Assembly: GCA_014529385.2 (NCBI GenBank)
Contig: CM043944.1
Location: forward strand, 93,283,476-93,347,475
Direction of reading: 5' to 3'
DNA: 64,000 bases
From: Adiantum capillus-veneris
Lineage: Eukaryota > Streptophyta > Polypodiopsida > Polypodiales > Pteridaceae
The position numbers and the translations under genes are program-made. The notes beneath the pieces are model-generated. The model ran no database searches. It had not been told where the DNA came from and was given only the letters and a program-made list of their open reading frames with translations. Below, piece after piece: positions 54,472 to 64,000 of this stretch. Position 1 is the stretch's first letter, and the number at the start of each line of letters is the position of its first letter.

Positions 54472-55399
54472 CTGCTATACAAGTTCAAACCTCCTTGTAA
54501 CCAACCAGTGTGGAGAAAGAAATGGTTTGGAAAGAGCCTAACAAACAAAATGCATTACAAAAATGCACCACAGCATCTAAGAATCAACCAAACCTATTGT
54601 ACTATTAATGGAAGGCAACCCTGGGACAACTTCTATTCATGGCAAAGCAAAAGACCGGCAGTGCTCAACTACCCAGTAAGAATAAAACTAGCTAATAAAT
54701 TTCCCCCCTGTGATAGAAATATATGGTACTCACCCTCAACGAAGTCATCAATCAAATGAACGATGTTCTAGGTATCACATGCTAGATGCTTGTAAAGATT
54801 TCCAGAATTCTAGTCACATGCATCACAGTGTTTGAAGATATTGAAGTCTCCAACCACCCCTGGCAAGTATTTGTAGAAGGAACTAGAGGTTTGTGCTAAA
54901 ACCTCGAAACCAAAATTCCAAGCAAAAACATCACCATGGGGTTGTACACCCGCGTCATGTTTTTTTCCCTCTCTTTACATGCAAACTTTCAAAGAGGCAT
55001 TCATGACTGGGTTCTTCAAAACCAACTCATCCATATTCAACCCCATGACTAAGAATCTCCAAGCTCGGCATATTGCCTACTAGAGCACTCTTTTCAAACA
55101 AATTGAATTCAAATTCATAAAGTTGAAGGTATATTATGGACACTTCCCAACCAAGGATTCCTTGCTCCTATCCAAATGGAGATCTGGTTCTTCCAAGCTA
55201 GTCTACCTACTCAATCTCTTGAGGAATGATTCCTAAAAGGTACTAAAATGGATATAGTTCTTAGAAAGGGAAACTGATCAAGATCACCTTTTACCATGAG
55301 CTTGTTAGATACATCAAAGTGATCATCAACCACCGAATTGTATGGTCAAACCAAAGGTGCTATGATCTTCTCTAGAGCTACAACAAAGTATTATTGTGA
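54472..55399 (+). other. Faint coding traces between the coiled-coil frame and element Q
   Basis: Short runs such as TSVEKEMVWKEPNKQNALQK and VFEDIEVSNHPWQVFVEGTR read in the + strand between many stops. No family is recognisable. This is probably the decayed continuation of the preceding frame; nothing else seen. Confidence 0.3.
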
Positions 55400-55642
55400 C
55401 TCCATTTGGAATGTTTATCGACCTTATATGAAGTGTGCATATACTAGATAGCAAGGCTCTTTATTATGAGTGCAAGTGGAGCATGCATGTCATGAGTGTA
55501 GAAAGGAGAAGACACACCATCAGGTGTAGCGCAGGATGAAAAAAATGATCATCCACTCCTTATTATTCTATTAAACCAATAGTGAATTATGTTTGTGATG
55601 GGTTAGTGGGTGTCCAACCTAGTTGAGACTAAAACCCCAACA
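55400..55642 (-). repeat. 3' LTR of element Q (start clear, other edge not resolved)
   Basis: On the minus strand TGTTGGGGTTTTAG follows the polypurine tract CAAGTGGGAGTT (55643-55654), the standard Ty1/copia arrangement. A minus-strand CATATAAGG lies at about 55420. The LTR probably extends further left, but no second copy is available to fix the end. Confidence 0.55.
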
Positions 55643-55654
55643 AACTCCCACTTG

Positions 55655-56562
55655 AAGGCTAGTGTGGCCCAAGTGGCCTATGTATGTACAAAATTGTACA
55701 ACTGTGAAGTATCCCTATGGCTTCACCCTACACCCATCATCTGGATGCAATGTGCAAACTTCTTAGAGTTTAGGCTCTTGGTAAGACCATCTATGGGGTT
55801 ATCATCTGTGCGGACCTTGATTAGCTTGATGCATTTGCAAGCTGACATATATCATATCACCTGATACTTGACCTCTATGTGTTTTGAATTTGAGTGAGAC
55901 ACGGGGTTCTTAGCTAACACGATAGCACTTTGACTATCACAAAGTAGCACTAAAGTCTAATGAATGCTAAGATTTTCCACTAGATGGGCTAACCATAGAG
56001 GTTCCTTGCTAGCACTAGAAAGTGCAACATACTCTGCTTTTGTGGTGGAAGATGAAGTGCAATCTTAGAGACATGACCTCCATGAAAGGATTGTTTCAAC
56101 AAATAAGAATACATAGATAAATGTGGATTTTTGACTATCCACACAACCTGCATAATATGCATTTGTGTAACCCACTATGGATGCATCACTATTTCCAAAG
56201 CATAAGTACTTTCTTGTTGTACCATCCTTAAGGTATCTCACAATGTGCTTCACTACTTCCTAGTCCTTTTTGCCAAATTTTTTATAAATTTGCTAAACAC
56301 TCCCAACACAAATGCAATGTCTAGTATGGTGGCTATCATGGCATACATAAGACTATCCACTACTAAAGAGTATCGCACTTTGCCATTTTTGCGTTTGCAG
56401 CATCAGATTTGAGAGCATCATCCTTGCTAAGTTTTTCATATGCTTAGGGATACTCAATGAAGCCTCTCCCTCCTGCATATTTAAATATTGCAAGATTTTG
56501 TGGATAAAAATCTCTTGGGATAACTCCAATATTCCACGCTTTTTGTCTCTATTGATATGCAT
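55655..56562 (-). pseudogene. Element Q RT C-terminal part and RNase H
   Basis: Minus-strand frames: MHINRDKKRGILELSQEIFI, KHIVRYLKDGTTRKYLCFGN, ASIVGYTNAYYAGCVDSQKS (RNase H start), SSTTKAEYVALSSASKEPLW (Glu region), LLCDSQSAIVLAKNPV (Asp) and SKHIEVKYQVI, then VRTDDNPIDGLTKSL. All match the Ty1/copia RNase H block order. Stops and frameshifts throughout. Confidence 0.88.
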
Positions 56563-57001
56563 ACCAAGAAAGTAATTTGTATCTCACAAATTCTTCAGAA
56601 AAAACTGCGTGCTAAGTGATTTCTTCTTCAAGATGCCATCTCGTTCTTGAAATTCTAGGCAATGAGCATATCATTGACATAAAATATCAAGATGATTAGC
56701 GAACCATCATTTAGCTTTTCAGTATACTGAGTAGCGGTCTTAAGGCCATACAATTCCTTTTGTAGTCTATACACCTTTTTTGCCCTACTAAGCTTGTCAC
56801 ATTTAGCTTCAAAACCCTCTGGTTGCTTTATGTAAGCATCCTCTTCCAGATCCCCATGAAGAAATTTCATTTCACGTCCATTTGGACAAGTTCCATGTCC
56901 TCAGTGGGCTACTAGTCCAAGCATAGGATGTAATGTAGTCATCTTTGTTAAGTATGGAGCCTGATTTACCCTTGTAATTTTCTGTGGTAAAAGTGCACAT
57001 T
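56563..57001 (-). pseudogene. Element Q reverse transcriptase, middle part
   Basis: Minus strand: MTTLHPMLGLVAH, FLHGDLEEDAYIKQPEGFE, RAKKVYRLQKELYGLKTATQ and the catalytic box LIFYVNDMLIA, with Asn in place of the first Asp of YVDD. The segment 56940-57001 before it does not read as RT and may belong to the neighbouring insertion. Confidence 0.85.
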
Positions 57002-57779
<778 letters not shown>

Positions 57780-58030
57780 ATCTTGACTATTGGAGAGAAA
57801 ATCTCATTGAAATCCACGCCTTTCTTTTGCTCAAATCCCTTAGCAACCAATCTAGCCTTATACTTAGGCTTGGGGTTTCTTGATGTGAATTTCTTATACA
57901 CCCATTTTTAAGGCAAGGATTGTTTTTTCTCTGGCAATTTTGCTAGTTTGCCAAGTCTCATTTGCCATAATCAAATTATATTCTAATTGCATAGCCTGCT
58001 CCCACTTCACATTGTCTTCCATCTGAATAG
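57780..58030 (-). pseudogene. Element Q reverse transcriptase, N-terminal part
   Basis: Minus strand: [47 protein letters not shown] and [12 protein letters not shown], the beginning of the Ty1/copia RVT_2 domain. One stop lies before KWVYK. Confidence 0.88.
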
Positions 58031-58422
58031 CCTTTTAGTCGTAGGTTGACTAACAGATAGTCTAACCCTGGCTAAAAATGCTCAGGGATATAAGAGACTC
58101 TTGTATATCTCCTCTCTACCTAACTACTGGAATCCGCTCTCTCTGGAGCACTACTAGTGGTAGGAATGTCACTAGTAGAATGAGTTTTCATTCTAATCTT
58201 AGTTCCATCTCTTTGATAGGTTTTTTGTGTATCTTTGATTCATTGAAGATAATGTACAAGCTCCTAATTATGCATCAATATTTTGGATGTGAAAGATAGT
58301 ATCCCATTTCTCCATTAACATCATAACCAATGAAGATGCAGTTGTGTGATTTAGGGTCTAGCTTTCTGCGTAGATTTTTAGGCACTCGTGTAATACATGA
58401 AGTCAGTCATAGTTTGGCTTCC
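58031..58422 (-). pseudogene. Element Q integrase C-terminal region
   Basis: Minus strand RVPKNLRRKLDPKSHNCIFI, GYDVNGEMGYYLSHPKY, stop, CIIRSLYIIFNES: the conserved segment after the Ty1/copia integrase core. The following linker to RT is variable and broken. The frame is lost at about 58422 where C1 begins. Confidence 0.85.
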
Positions 58423-58902
58423 CTTACCATATATGGGCTTTTTTTTACTCACTAGGAGGTTTTTTTCCTCGGGCATCCTATATACACCCTTCATTCTAGG
58501 GCTAGCTTATCTTTCTATTGTGCACTAAGCAATATACTCTATGTTTTGTACCTTGAGCTTCTTCATCTTTTCCAAGCTGTGTGTGCATCCTTGCAACCAT
58601 AATTCCAATAATTGGTATGAGAGCAAGTTGTGTCTTCCCTGGCATAGTCGCCAGCACTCGCCTGCTCACTTTCTACAATTTGGGTGAGATTTTGGTAAGC
58701 GTCAATTAATACTTGGGAAAGCTCAAAGAGTTTGGTGTGCTCAGAATTTTGATTTGGGGTCATTTCGGCCTCCGTTTCCACTACAAGCAGTACAACACAT
58801 GCAATTTCATCCTTTTGTGTAGAATTTCTATCAATGTAATTTTTTGCATAACAATTTCCTTACAATCCTCTTTGGGTTGTGTTGTATGGCACATGTTAGT
58901 CC
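58423..58902 (+). mobile_element. Element C1: 5' end of a Ty1/copia element
   Basis: A partial LTR (58423 to about 58610), a PBS with one mismatch (TGGTATGAGAGC at 58613-58624) and a leader to 58902 align with C2 (59530-59960), for example AGTCGCCAGC and TTCGGCCTCCGTTTCCACTA. More diverged than C2. Interrupted at 58902 by D. Confidence 0.8.
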
Positions 58903-59529
58903 TGTTAGGTTTAATGGCCATGTGTCCGACCGCCCATCACTAACTGCCGCTAACCCTAAGTGTACAGCTATACACTTATGTGAGCCACTAACACTAAGTA
59001 CAATGTGTATTGTGCCTTAGTGCATAAGATAAGAGAAGAAAGAAAGGGGGCATACAGTACGTTGGCTCTCCCCCCTTCAACCTGTGTGTGGCTATGGTGG
59101 TGTGTGAGTGAGTGTGTGCGTGCGTATTCTTCTTCCGTTGTGCTCCCAGCTCCTCCCCATCATTTGGTATCAGAGCGGTTTCATTCCCGAAATCGTTTCC
59201 ACGCGTGCGCACTTTCAAGAGTGCAAACAGGATTTTGATTTTGCCATTGGCAAGTTCAGCTTCCCGAGAGCATTTCCAGCAGGTGTCCTGCATATTTACC
59301 CCCCTTTCGGAGCCATTTGAGCCATCAGAAACCCCATTCGAGCTACGGTTCAGGAGATGAAAGTTTCAGCCCTCTTGTGGTAATTTGTGCTGCAGTGCTT
59401 CCATAGCCAGTTACAGGTACCTTTGTTGCAGTCTCTTCCATCTACGAGAGCCCACGGCTCATTCGGGAGTGTGTAGCCTCTTTCGGAGTGGCCTCATACA
59501 CACACATAGAGTGGGAGCTTAACATCATT
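58903..59529 (+). mobile_element. Element D: 5' end of a Ty1/copia element
   Basis: LTR 58903-59162 (TGTTAGGTTTAATGG...CTCCCCATCA), exact PBS TGGTATCAGAGC (59165-59176) and 350 bp of leader. The leader resembles that of K, including a hairpin at 59209-59224 and TTTACCCCCCTTTCG. Cut at 59529 by C2; no coding part in the window. Confidence 0.8.
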
Positions 59530-61035
59530 TGTTACCATATACATGTGGTATTGATGTGTGTGAACACACTAGGACCGCCGGGGCATTTTTTCCATCTTTA
59601 GGAGGTTTTTCCCCCCGTGCATTATATATACGCCCATCACTCTAGGGCTATCCATCTTTTCCATTGCACACTAAGTAATACACTCTCTATTGTGTGCCTT
59701 GAGCTTCCTTCGTCTTCTCCAAGCTGTGTGTGTTTCTCTGCAACCCTAATTCCAACAATTGGTATCAGAGCAAGTCACGTCCTCCCGGGCTTAGTCGCCA
59801 GCTGCTCCAGCACACGCCTGCTCGCTTTCTCCGATTTCAATGAGCTCATTTCGGCCTCCGTTTCCACTACAGGCAGTACTGCACAGGCTATTTCGTCATT
59901 TTGTGCAGAATTTCTGTCAGTGCCGTTTTTTGCATAACAGGTGCCTTATAGTCTTCTACGGTTTGTGTTATATAGCACACGTTGTTCCCGCACCATTTCT
60001 CATATTTTCAGGCAGTTTTCACATCAGGTGCAGCATTTACCATGGCTTACAACAACAACACAGATGTGTTCAAGATGTTTGCTGCTGAGGACAGGTTGGA
60101 TGGGGACAACTACCCTATGTGGGCTTATATGATGCAACATGTTCTTGTGTCAAAGGGTGTCTAGAACATTGTGTAGGGCATTGATGTACGTCCTGGTTCT
60201 GAGGATGTAGGCGATGTTGAGGATGTTGCAGGTCTTGCTACAAGGATTGCAGCTGTTAGAGTTGTTTTTCCTATGGAAGAACAAGCTTGTTGGGATGTTA
60301 AGGATGCGCAGGCTCATGCATTGATTGCGTTGTCTGTGAAGTGCATCATTGTTCCTCACATCCGTTCAGCAAAATCTGCAAAACATGCTTGGGATATTTT
60401 AGCAGGTCTTTATGCAAGCTGCAATGAGGCTAAAATTGCTTTGCTGCGTAAAGAGCTGGAGTCGAAGATTATGCATGAGGAAGATGATATGGACACTTTC
60501 CTTGCTAGTGTCAAGGATATCAATGAGCAACTTATTTCTGCAGGTGAAGTTGTTTCAGACAGTTCCCTTGTGCAGAATGTTCTTGATGCCTTACCAGATT
60601 CTTACCAGACTTTTGCTAGTACTTGGAGACTTATGACCCAAGGAAATCCAGAAGTTGTCAAGTTTGATGCATTATGCACATTGCTGTTGCAAGAGTCACT
60701 TTCCAGAAAAAACAGGACTAGGCATCGTGCAGCTGAACATGCTTTTATTGCTTCTCAAAGAAAGGGTGGTAACAGCAAGGCAGCCACTTCTTATGGTTCT
60801 GCTGCAAGTGGCAAAAATTCTGTTCCTAATGCTTTTGCTGGCAGCAATTCGTCTGGAAATTTTGGTGATAAGGGCAAAAAGAAGATGCGTTGCCATTATT
60901 GTAAAGCCAATGATCACTTGATCAAGTCGTGTCCTAAGTTGAAGGCCAAAGAGGCTAAGAAGAAAGAGGGTGGTTCCACTGCAAATGCTGGTTCCACTAC
61001 AATTGCAGCCATTGTTGAGTCTTATGTGAAAGGAG
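59530..61035 (+). mobile_element. Element C2: Ty1/copia element, 5' part with gag
   Basis: LTR 59530-59757 (TGTTACCATATAC...TTCCAACA), exact PBS TGGTATCAGAGC (59760-59771), leader, and gag from 60042. Same family as C1. Interrupted at 61035, after the gag zinc knuckle, by E. Confidence 0.85.
60042..61035 (+). pseudogene. Element C2 gag (Ty1/copia)
   Basis: ATG MAYNNNTDVFKMFAAEDRLD, NYPMWAYMMQHVLVSKGV, stops at 60162 and 60174, then one frame of more than 250 codons: DVKDAQAHALIALSVKCIIV, HAWDILAGLYASCNEAKIAL, MDTFLASVKDINEQLISAGE, VLDALPDSYQTFASTWRLMT (UBN2-type Gag), a Ser/Gly/Ala linker, the CCHC knuckle CHYCKANDHLIKSC and a Lys-rich tail. The two stops are consistent with TGG and CAG codons changed by transitions. 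Confidence 0.9.
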
Positions 61036-61227
61036 TGCTGGGGTGTAAAGCCCAATGTGGTCGCCCACGTAAGTGGGCGGGCCGCCAGGTATGTACACAT
61101 ATTCTTTCATAAAAACCTAATAAGAACTCACTATGCTCTACACATTACAGTAGAGCGAGTTCACCATATCTTCGTGCTCTTCTTCTCGCACTCTCTCTCG
61201 TGTCGCACTTCCGCTCGTACTCCTTCA
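61036..61227 (+). repeat. 5' LTR of element E (about 192 bp)
   Basis: Edges inferred from the break in C2 gag and the PBS two bases on. Similar in size and end sequences to the K LTR. It includes the inverted pair GCCCACGTAAGTGGGC at 61062-61077. Confidence 0.7.
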
Positions 61228-61241
61228 ACTGGTATCAGAGC

Positions 61242-62327
61242 TCAGATCGAGGCTCGGGGCAACATTTCCAGGTAGCCAGAGTCACCTGCTCAGATTGGAG
61301 TGAGATTCGACATACGAAGACACGTCCCCAAATCCTGTGGGAGAGCCCGAGAGGCTTGGTGTTCTCAGAATTTCATTCTGAGGTCATCTCGTCGGCCACC
61401 GTTCAGCTTCGACCGGGTTCTGCGCAGGCCATTTTCGAGTACGTGGTTTCGGCGGTGCAGATCCGACTCTGCAAATTTGGGGTTTCGGCCTACGATTGCA
61501 GGTGTTGAGGATATTGGCACTCCCAGAGTGTTGATTTGTGGCTGTCTACACATCGAAGGACGGCTCACAGTTCTTGGAGGCGTGTCACATACGACACGGG
61601 CGCACCTACACACAGACTGTAGGCGACATCCACCAGTTCATCAGGTAGCTTGTGTTTGCTACTTGATATTCCAGATTTCATCCTGACATTGCAGGTACTT
61701 CCACATGGGATGTATTGTCAGAGATGATGTATGTCTGTTGAGGGTTTGCTGGCTGTGAGTCAAGCAGCAAACAACCACCGCAGTGGTTACAGCATACAGT
61801 GGGAAATTTGTGGATGTATGACTTTGTGGGAAGTCTATGTATTGTCAGATTTACTGCAACCTTTGTTGAGGGTCGAGTGAGGTTTTATTGAGTTGGGGGA
61901 TTCTCGAATGTTGAGATCCTTTCGGTGATACATGTCTTGGAGCGATCCCTCGAGCACCCTTAGATAGGCAGCTAGGATGTATTGACTATCAGTTAGACAG
62001 TTGGGATTGCATCTTTGCTTTAATGCCGTTGAGGCATTATCGCAGTCTATGCTTACAGGACAGTGACAGGACAGTGAGAGACAGTATAGGTGCAGGACAG
62101 ATTTACCCACAGCTTACAGTGTTAGAGAGACAGTGGTTTTTTGAGCTGTTTTTGGTCTGTTTTTGAGTACACCAGAGCCATTTTACAAAGGAGACTCTGC
62201 CGAAATTCATGCAGAATCTGAAGCTTTCTTGGTTCATTTGACAGGTTGATATTGGTTCAGAGGTCAGTTTACAGGGGAAACTCTTCCGAATTTTTCCCAA
62301 GAAAGTAAACTACTGTGAAGCATAGCT
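61242..62327 (+). other. Leader of element E
   Basis: About 1.1 kb between PBS and gag. No convincing ORF. It contains a block (61892-61935) almost identical to one in the K leader. Confidence 0.6.
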
Positions 62328-63077
62328 ATGGCTGGATCACAGGACACTACTCTTTACAATATCAAGAAGCTGGATGGAACCAATTTCCCATTGTGGAAGA
62401 AGCAGATTTGGCACGTGTTGGTACAAAAGAAGCAGATAAAACCTATAAAGCTCAAGGGGATAAAACCAGAAGATATGGACGAAGATGAATGGAGCGAAAT
62501 GGATGAATTGGCACTTTCTACCATTATGCTGACTTTGGCAGAAAGCGTTTACTTCAATGTAGCAGACGAGATGTCGGCTTATCAAGCATGGTTAAAGCTG
62601 AGTGATATTTATGAGAAGCAGAGTGCAGCTTCACAGGTATACTGGCTTAAGAAGTTTGTTGACTTGAAGATGAAATAAGGGACACCTATATCCAATCATC
62701 TGAATGAATTCAACACCATCTACAGTCAGTTGTCAGCTCAAGGTGTCAAGTTTGATGAACCTGTTAGAGCTATGTTCCTGTTGATCACATTGCCGGAAAG
62801 TTGGGACACTTTTCGCACAGCTTTGAGTAATTCTGCACCTCCATATGTTTTGAACATAGCAGGTGTAGAAGGAAGTCTGCTTACTGAAACCAATAGAAAG
62901 ACAATGGACAAAGGCAAAGGAACAGCCTTAGTTGTCAGGGGAAGGACCAAAGAAAAGTACAAAGGTGGAAAGAGGAATCAGTCTCGTAGCAAGTCCCGCA
63001 GTGCTAAAGGCAAGAGTGACATAGAATGCTACCATTGTGGCAAGAAGGGTCACATGAAAAGAGACTGCAGAGAATGA
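62328..63077 (+). pseudogene. Element E gag (Ty1/copia), one internal stop
   Basis: ATG MAGSQDTTLYNIKKLDGTNF, PLWKKQIWHVLVQKKQIKPI, LALSTIMLTLAESVYFNVAD, YWLKKFVDLKMK, stop TAA at 62676, then the same frame: NHLNEFNTIYSQLSAQGVKF, LPESWDTFRTALSNSAPPYV, a basic Arg/Ser linker and the CCHC knuckle CYHCGKKGHMKRDC, ending at TGA (63075). The start ATG is preceded by GCATAGCT and matches the family start. Confidence 0.9.
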
Positions 63078-64000
63078 AAAGCAGAAAAAGGCAAAGGGAA
63101 AGCTGAAGACCATGGTGAGAAGAACAAGTCCTCAGTGAAGATTCAAGAAATAAATGTGACAAACACTGTTGCAGAGGATGACAGTCTAGTGTCAGGAGAC
63201 ATCTACTTCTTGAAGAATACAATGGACTCAGCTCTTCTTACAGCATCTGATGGAAATGCACTGAGTGACTGGATTATAGACTCAGGGGCATCACTTCATC
63301 TGTCTCCAAACAAGGAGTGGTTTACCTCTTATGTGACCACTAAAGATCATGTTCGGCTAGGCAATGGGCAGACATGTGATATCGTAGGTGTTGGAGATGT
63401 TCAATTGAAGTTTCAGAATGGCTCTTCTTTCACGCTAAAGAATGTGAGACATGTTCCAGCAATTACAAAGAGCTTGATCAGCACAGGTTTACTTGATGAT
63501 GCTGGCTACGTCACCACTTTTGGACAGAACATGTGGAAGATATCCAAGGGTTCTATGACAGTAGCACATGGAGTAAAGTCTGGAGGACTTTACATGATTT
63601 ATGTATCAAATGTCTCTAAAAATGTAATCAATGTAACCGAGCAGCCGAACGTTTCTTTGTGGCATAGCCGGTTAGGCCATATGTCCAAGAAGGGAATGGA
63701 AATCTTGTCTCGTTCTGGTTATTTGCCTGGCTTGTCATTTAATGATTTTGAATTCTGTGAACATTGTCTGTATGGTAAGCAAATACAGCAGCCACATAAG
63801 CATAGAAGCAGTAGAAGAGATACACAGTTAGCACTTGTTCATAGTGATTTGTGTGGACCTATGCCTAACCTATCTCTAGGGGGAGCTTTTTACTTTATGA
63901 CATTTATAGATGATTACTCGAGGAAAGTATGGGTTTACTTTCTCAAGCACAAGGATGAAGCGTTTAGTGTTTTTAAAACGTTTGTGACACTTGTGGAGAA
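63078..64000 (+). pseudogene. Element E protease and integrase N-terminal half (truncated by window end)
   Basis: Same frame as gag after the TGA: Lys-rich spacer, protease DWIIDSGASLHLSPNKEWFT, GNGQTCDIVGVGDVQLKFQN, NVRHVPAITKSLISTGLLDD; pre-integrase LWHSRLGHMSKKGMEILSRS and FCEHCLYGKQ; integrase core LALVHSDLCGPMPNLSLGGA (first Asp) and FIDDYSRKVWVYFLKHKDEA. No further stop to 64000. Confidence 0.92.

Larger units (their letters stand above)
61036..64000 (+). mobile_element. Element E: Ty1/copia element, least decayed of the right-hand cascade, runs off the window
   Basis: LTR 61036-61227 (TGCTGGGGTG...ACTCCTTCA), exact PBS TGGTATCAGAGC (61230-61241), leader, then gag-protease-integrase in one frame from 62328 to the end of the window with only two stops. 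The left flank is aggag; the partner duplication would be beyond the window. Domain layout is close to K. Confidence 0.88.

Overview
The window is plant nuclear DNA made almost entirely of LTR retrotransposons stacked inside one another; I see no intact host gene and no tRNA or rRNA gene. The PBS motifs (initiator-Met type tggtatcagagc, one Asp-type), TG...CA LTRs, 5-bp target-site duplications (TSDs), TATAAATAG promoters and PPR (MYAKCG-type) fragments all point to a land plant with a large, repeat-rich genome. A gymnosperm or fern would fit, but the sequence alone does not fix the species.

The oldest layer is a decayed Ty3/gypsy element (H) on the + strand. Its pol is cut into four pieces (646-1170, 18391-19907, 41787-42643, 49831-50127) by three later full-length insertions, each resolved here by LTR ends and a TSD. 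Insertion 1 (A, 1176-18385, TSD taaac) is a 17.2-kb non-autonomous chromovirus derivative with giant 4.1-5.7-kb LTRs. It keeps gag and a chromodomain tail but has lost protease, RT, RNase H and the integrase core. Its gag appears to start in an exon inside the LTR. Inside it sits N (7231-12083, TSD ggccg), a 4.85-kb element with nearly identical 405-bp LTRs and a 976-residue zinc-knuckle/acidic/coiled-coil ORF but no pol. Insertion 2 (M, 19913-41781, minus strand, TSD tatag) has 0.92-kb LTRs and an Asp-type PBS. Between its LTRs lie a long degenerate PPR gene array (same sense as M), a truncated Ty1/copia element (K, 22698-26070) and, inserted in K, a Ty3/gypsy element (G, 26071-35434) that has lost its 3' LTR. 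Insertion 3 (B, 42644-49825, TSD aattc) is a chromodomain-bearing Ty3/gypsy element with 123-bp LTRs and an internal gag-PR-RT duplication.

Right of H's integrase (50130-55400) are a retropepsin-like fragment, a stretch with four copies of a short hairpin motif, and a decayed coiled-coil reading frame. From 55400 to 58422 runs a minus-strand Ty1/copia element (Q), itself interrupted by a candidate solo LTR with a 96-bp CT tract. The right end is a cascade of + strand Ty1/copia insertions: C1 (58423) interrupted by D (58903), D by C2 (59530), C2 by E (61036). E is the youngest-looking and runs out of the window in integrase.

Most reading frames carry stops or frameshifts. The most intact are the N ORF, A gag exon 2, G gag-PR and RT, and E gag-pol (one frame with two in-frame stops). 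The main points to follow up are the LTR-embedded gag exon with the PBS inside its intron, the unrecognised N protein, the PPR cargo in M, and the retropepsin downstream of integrase.
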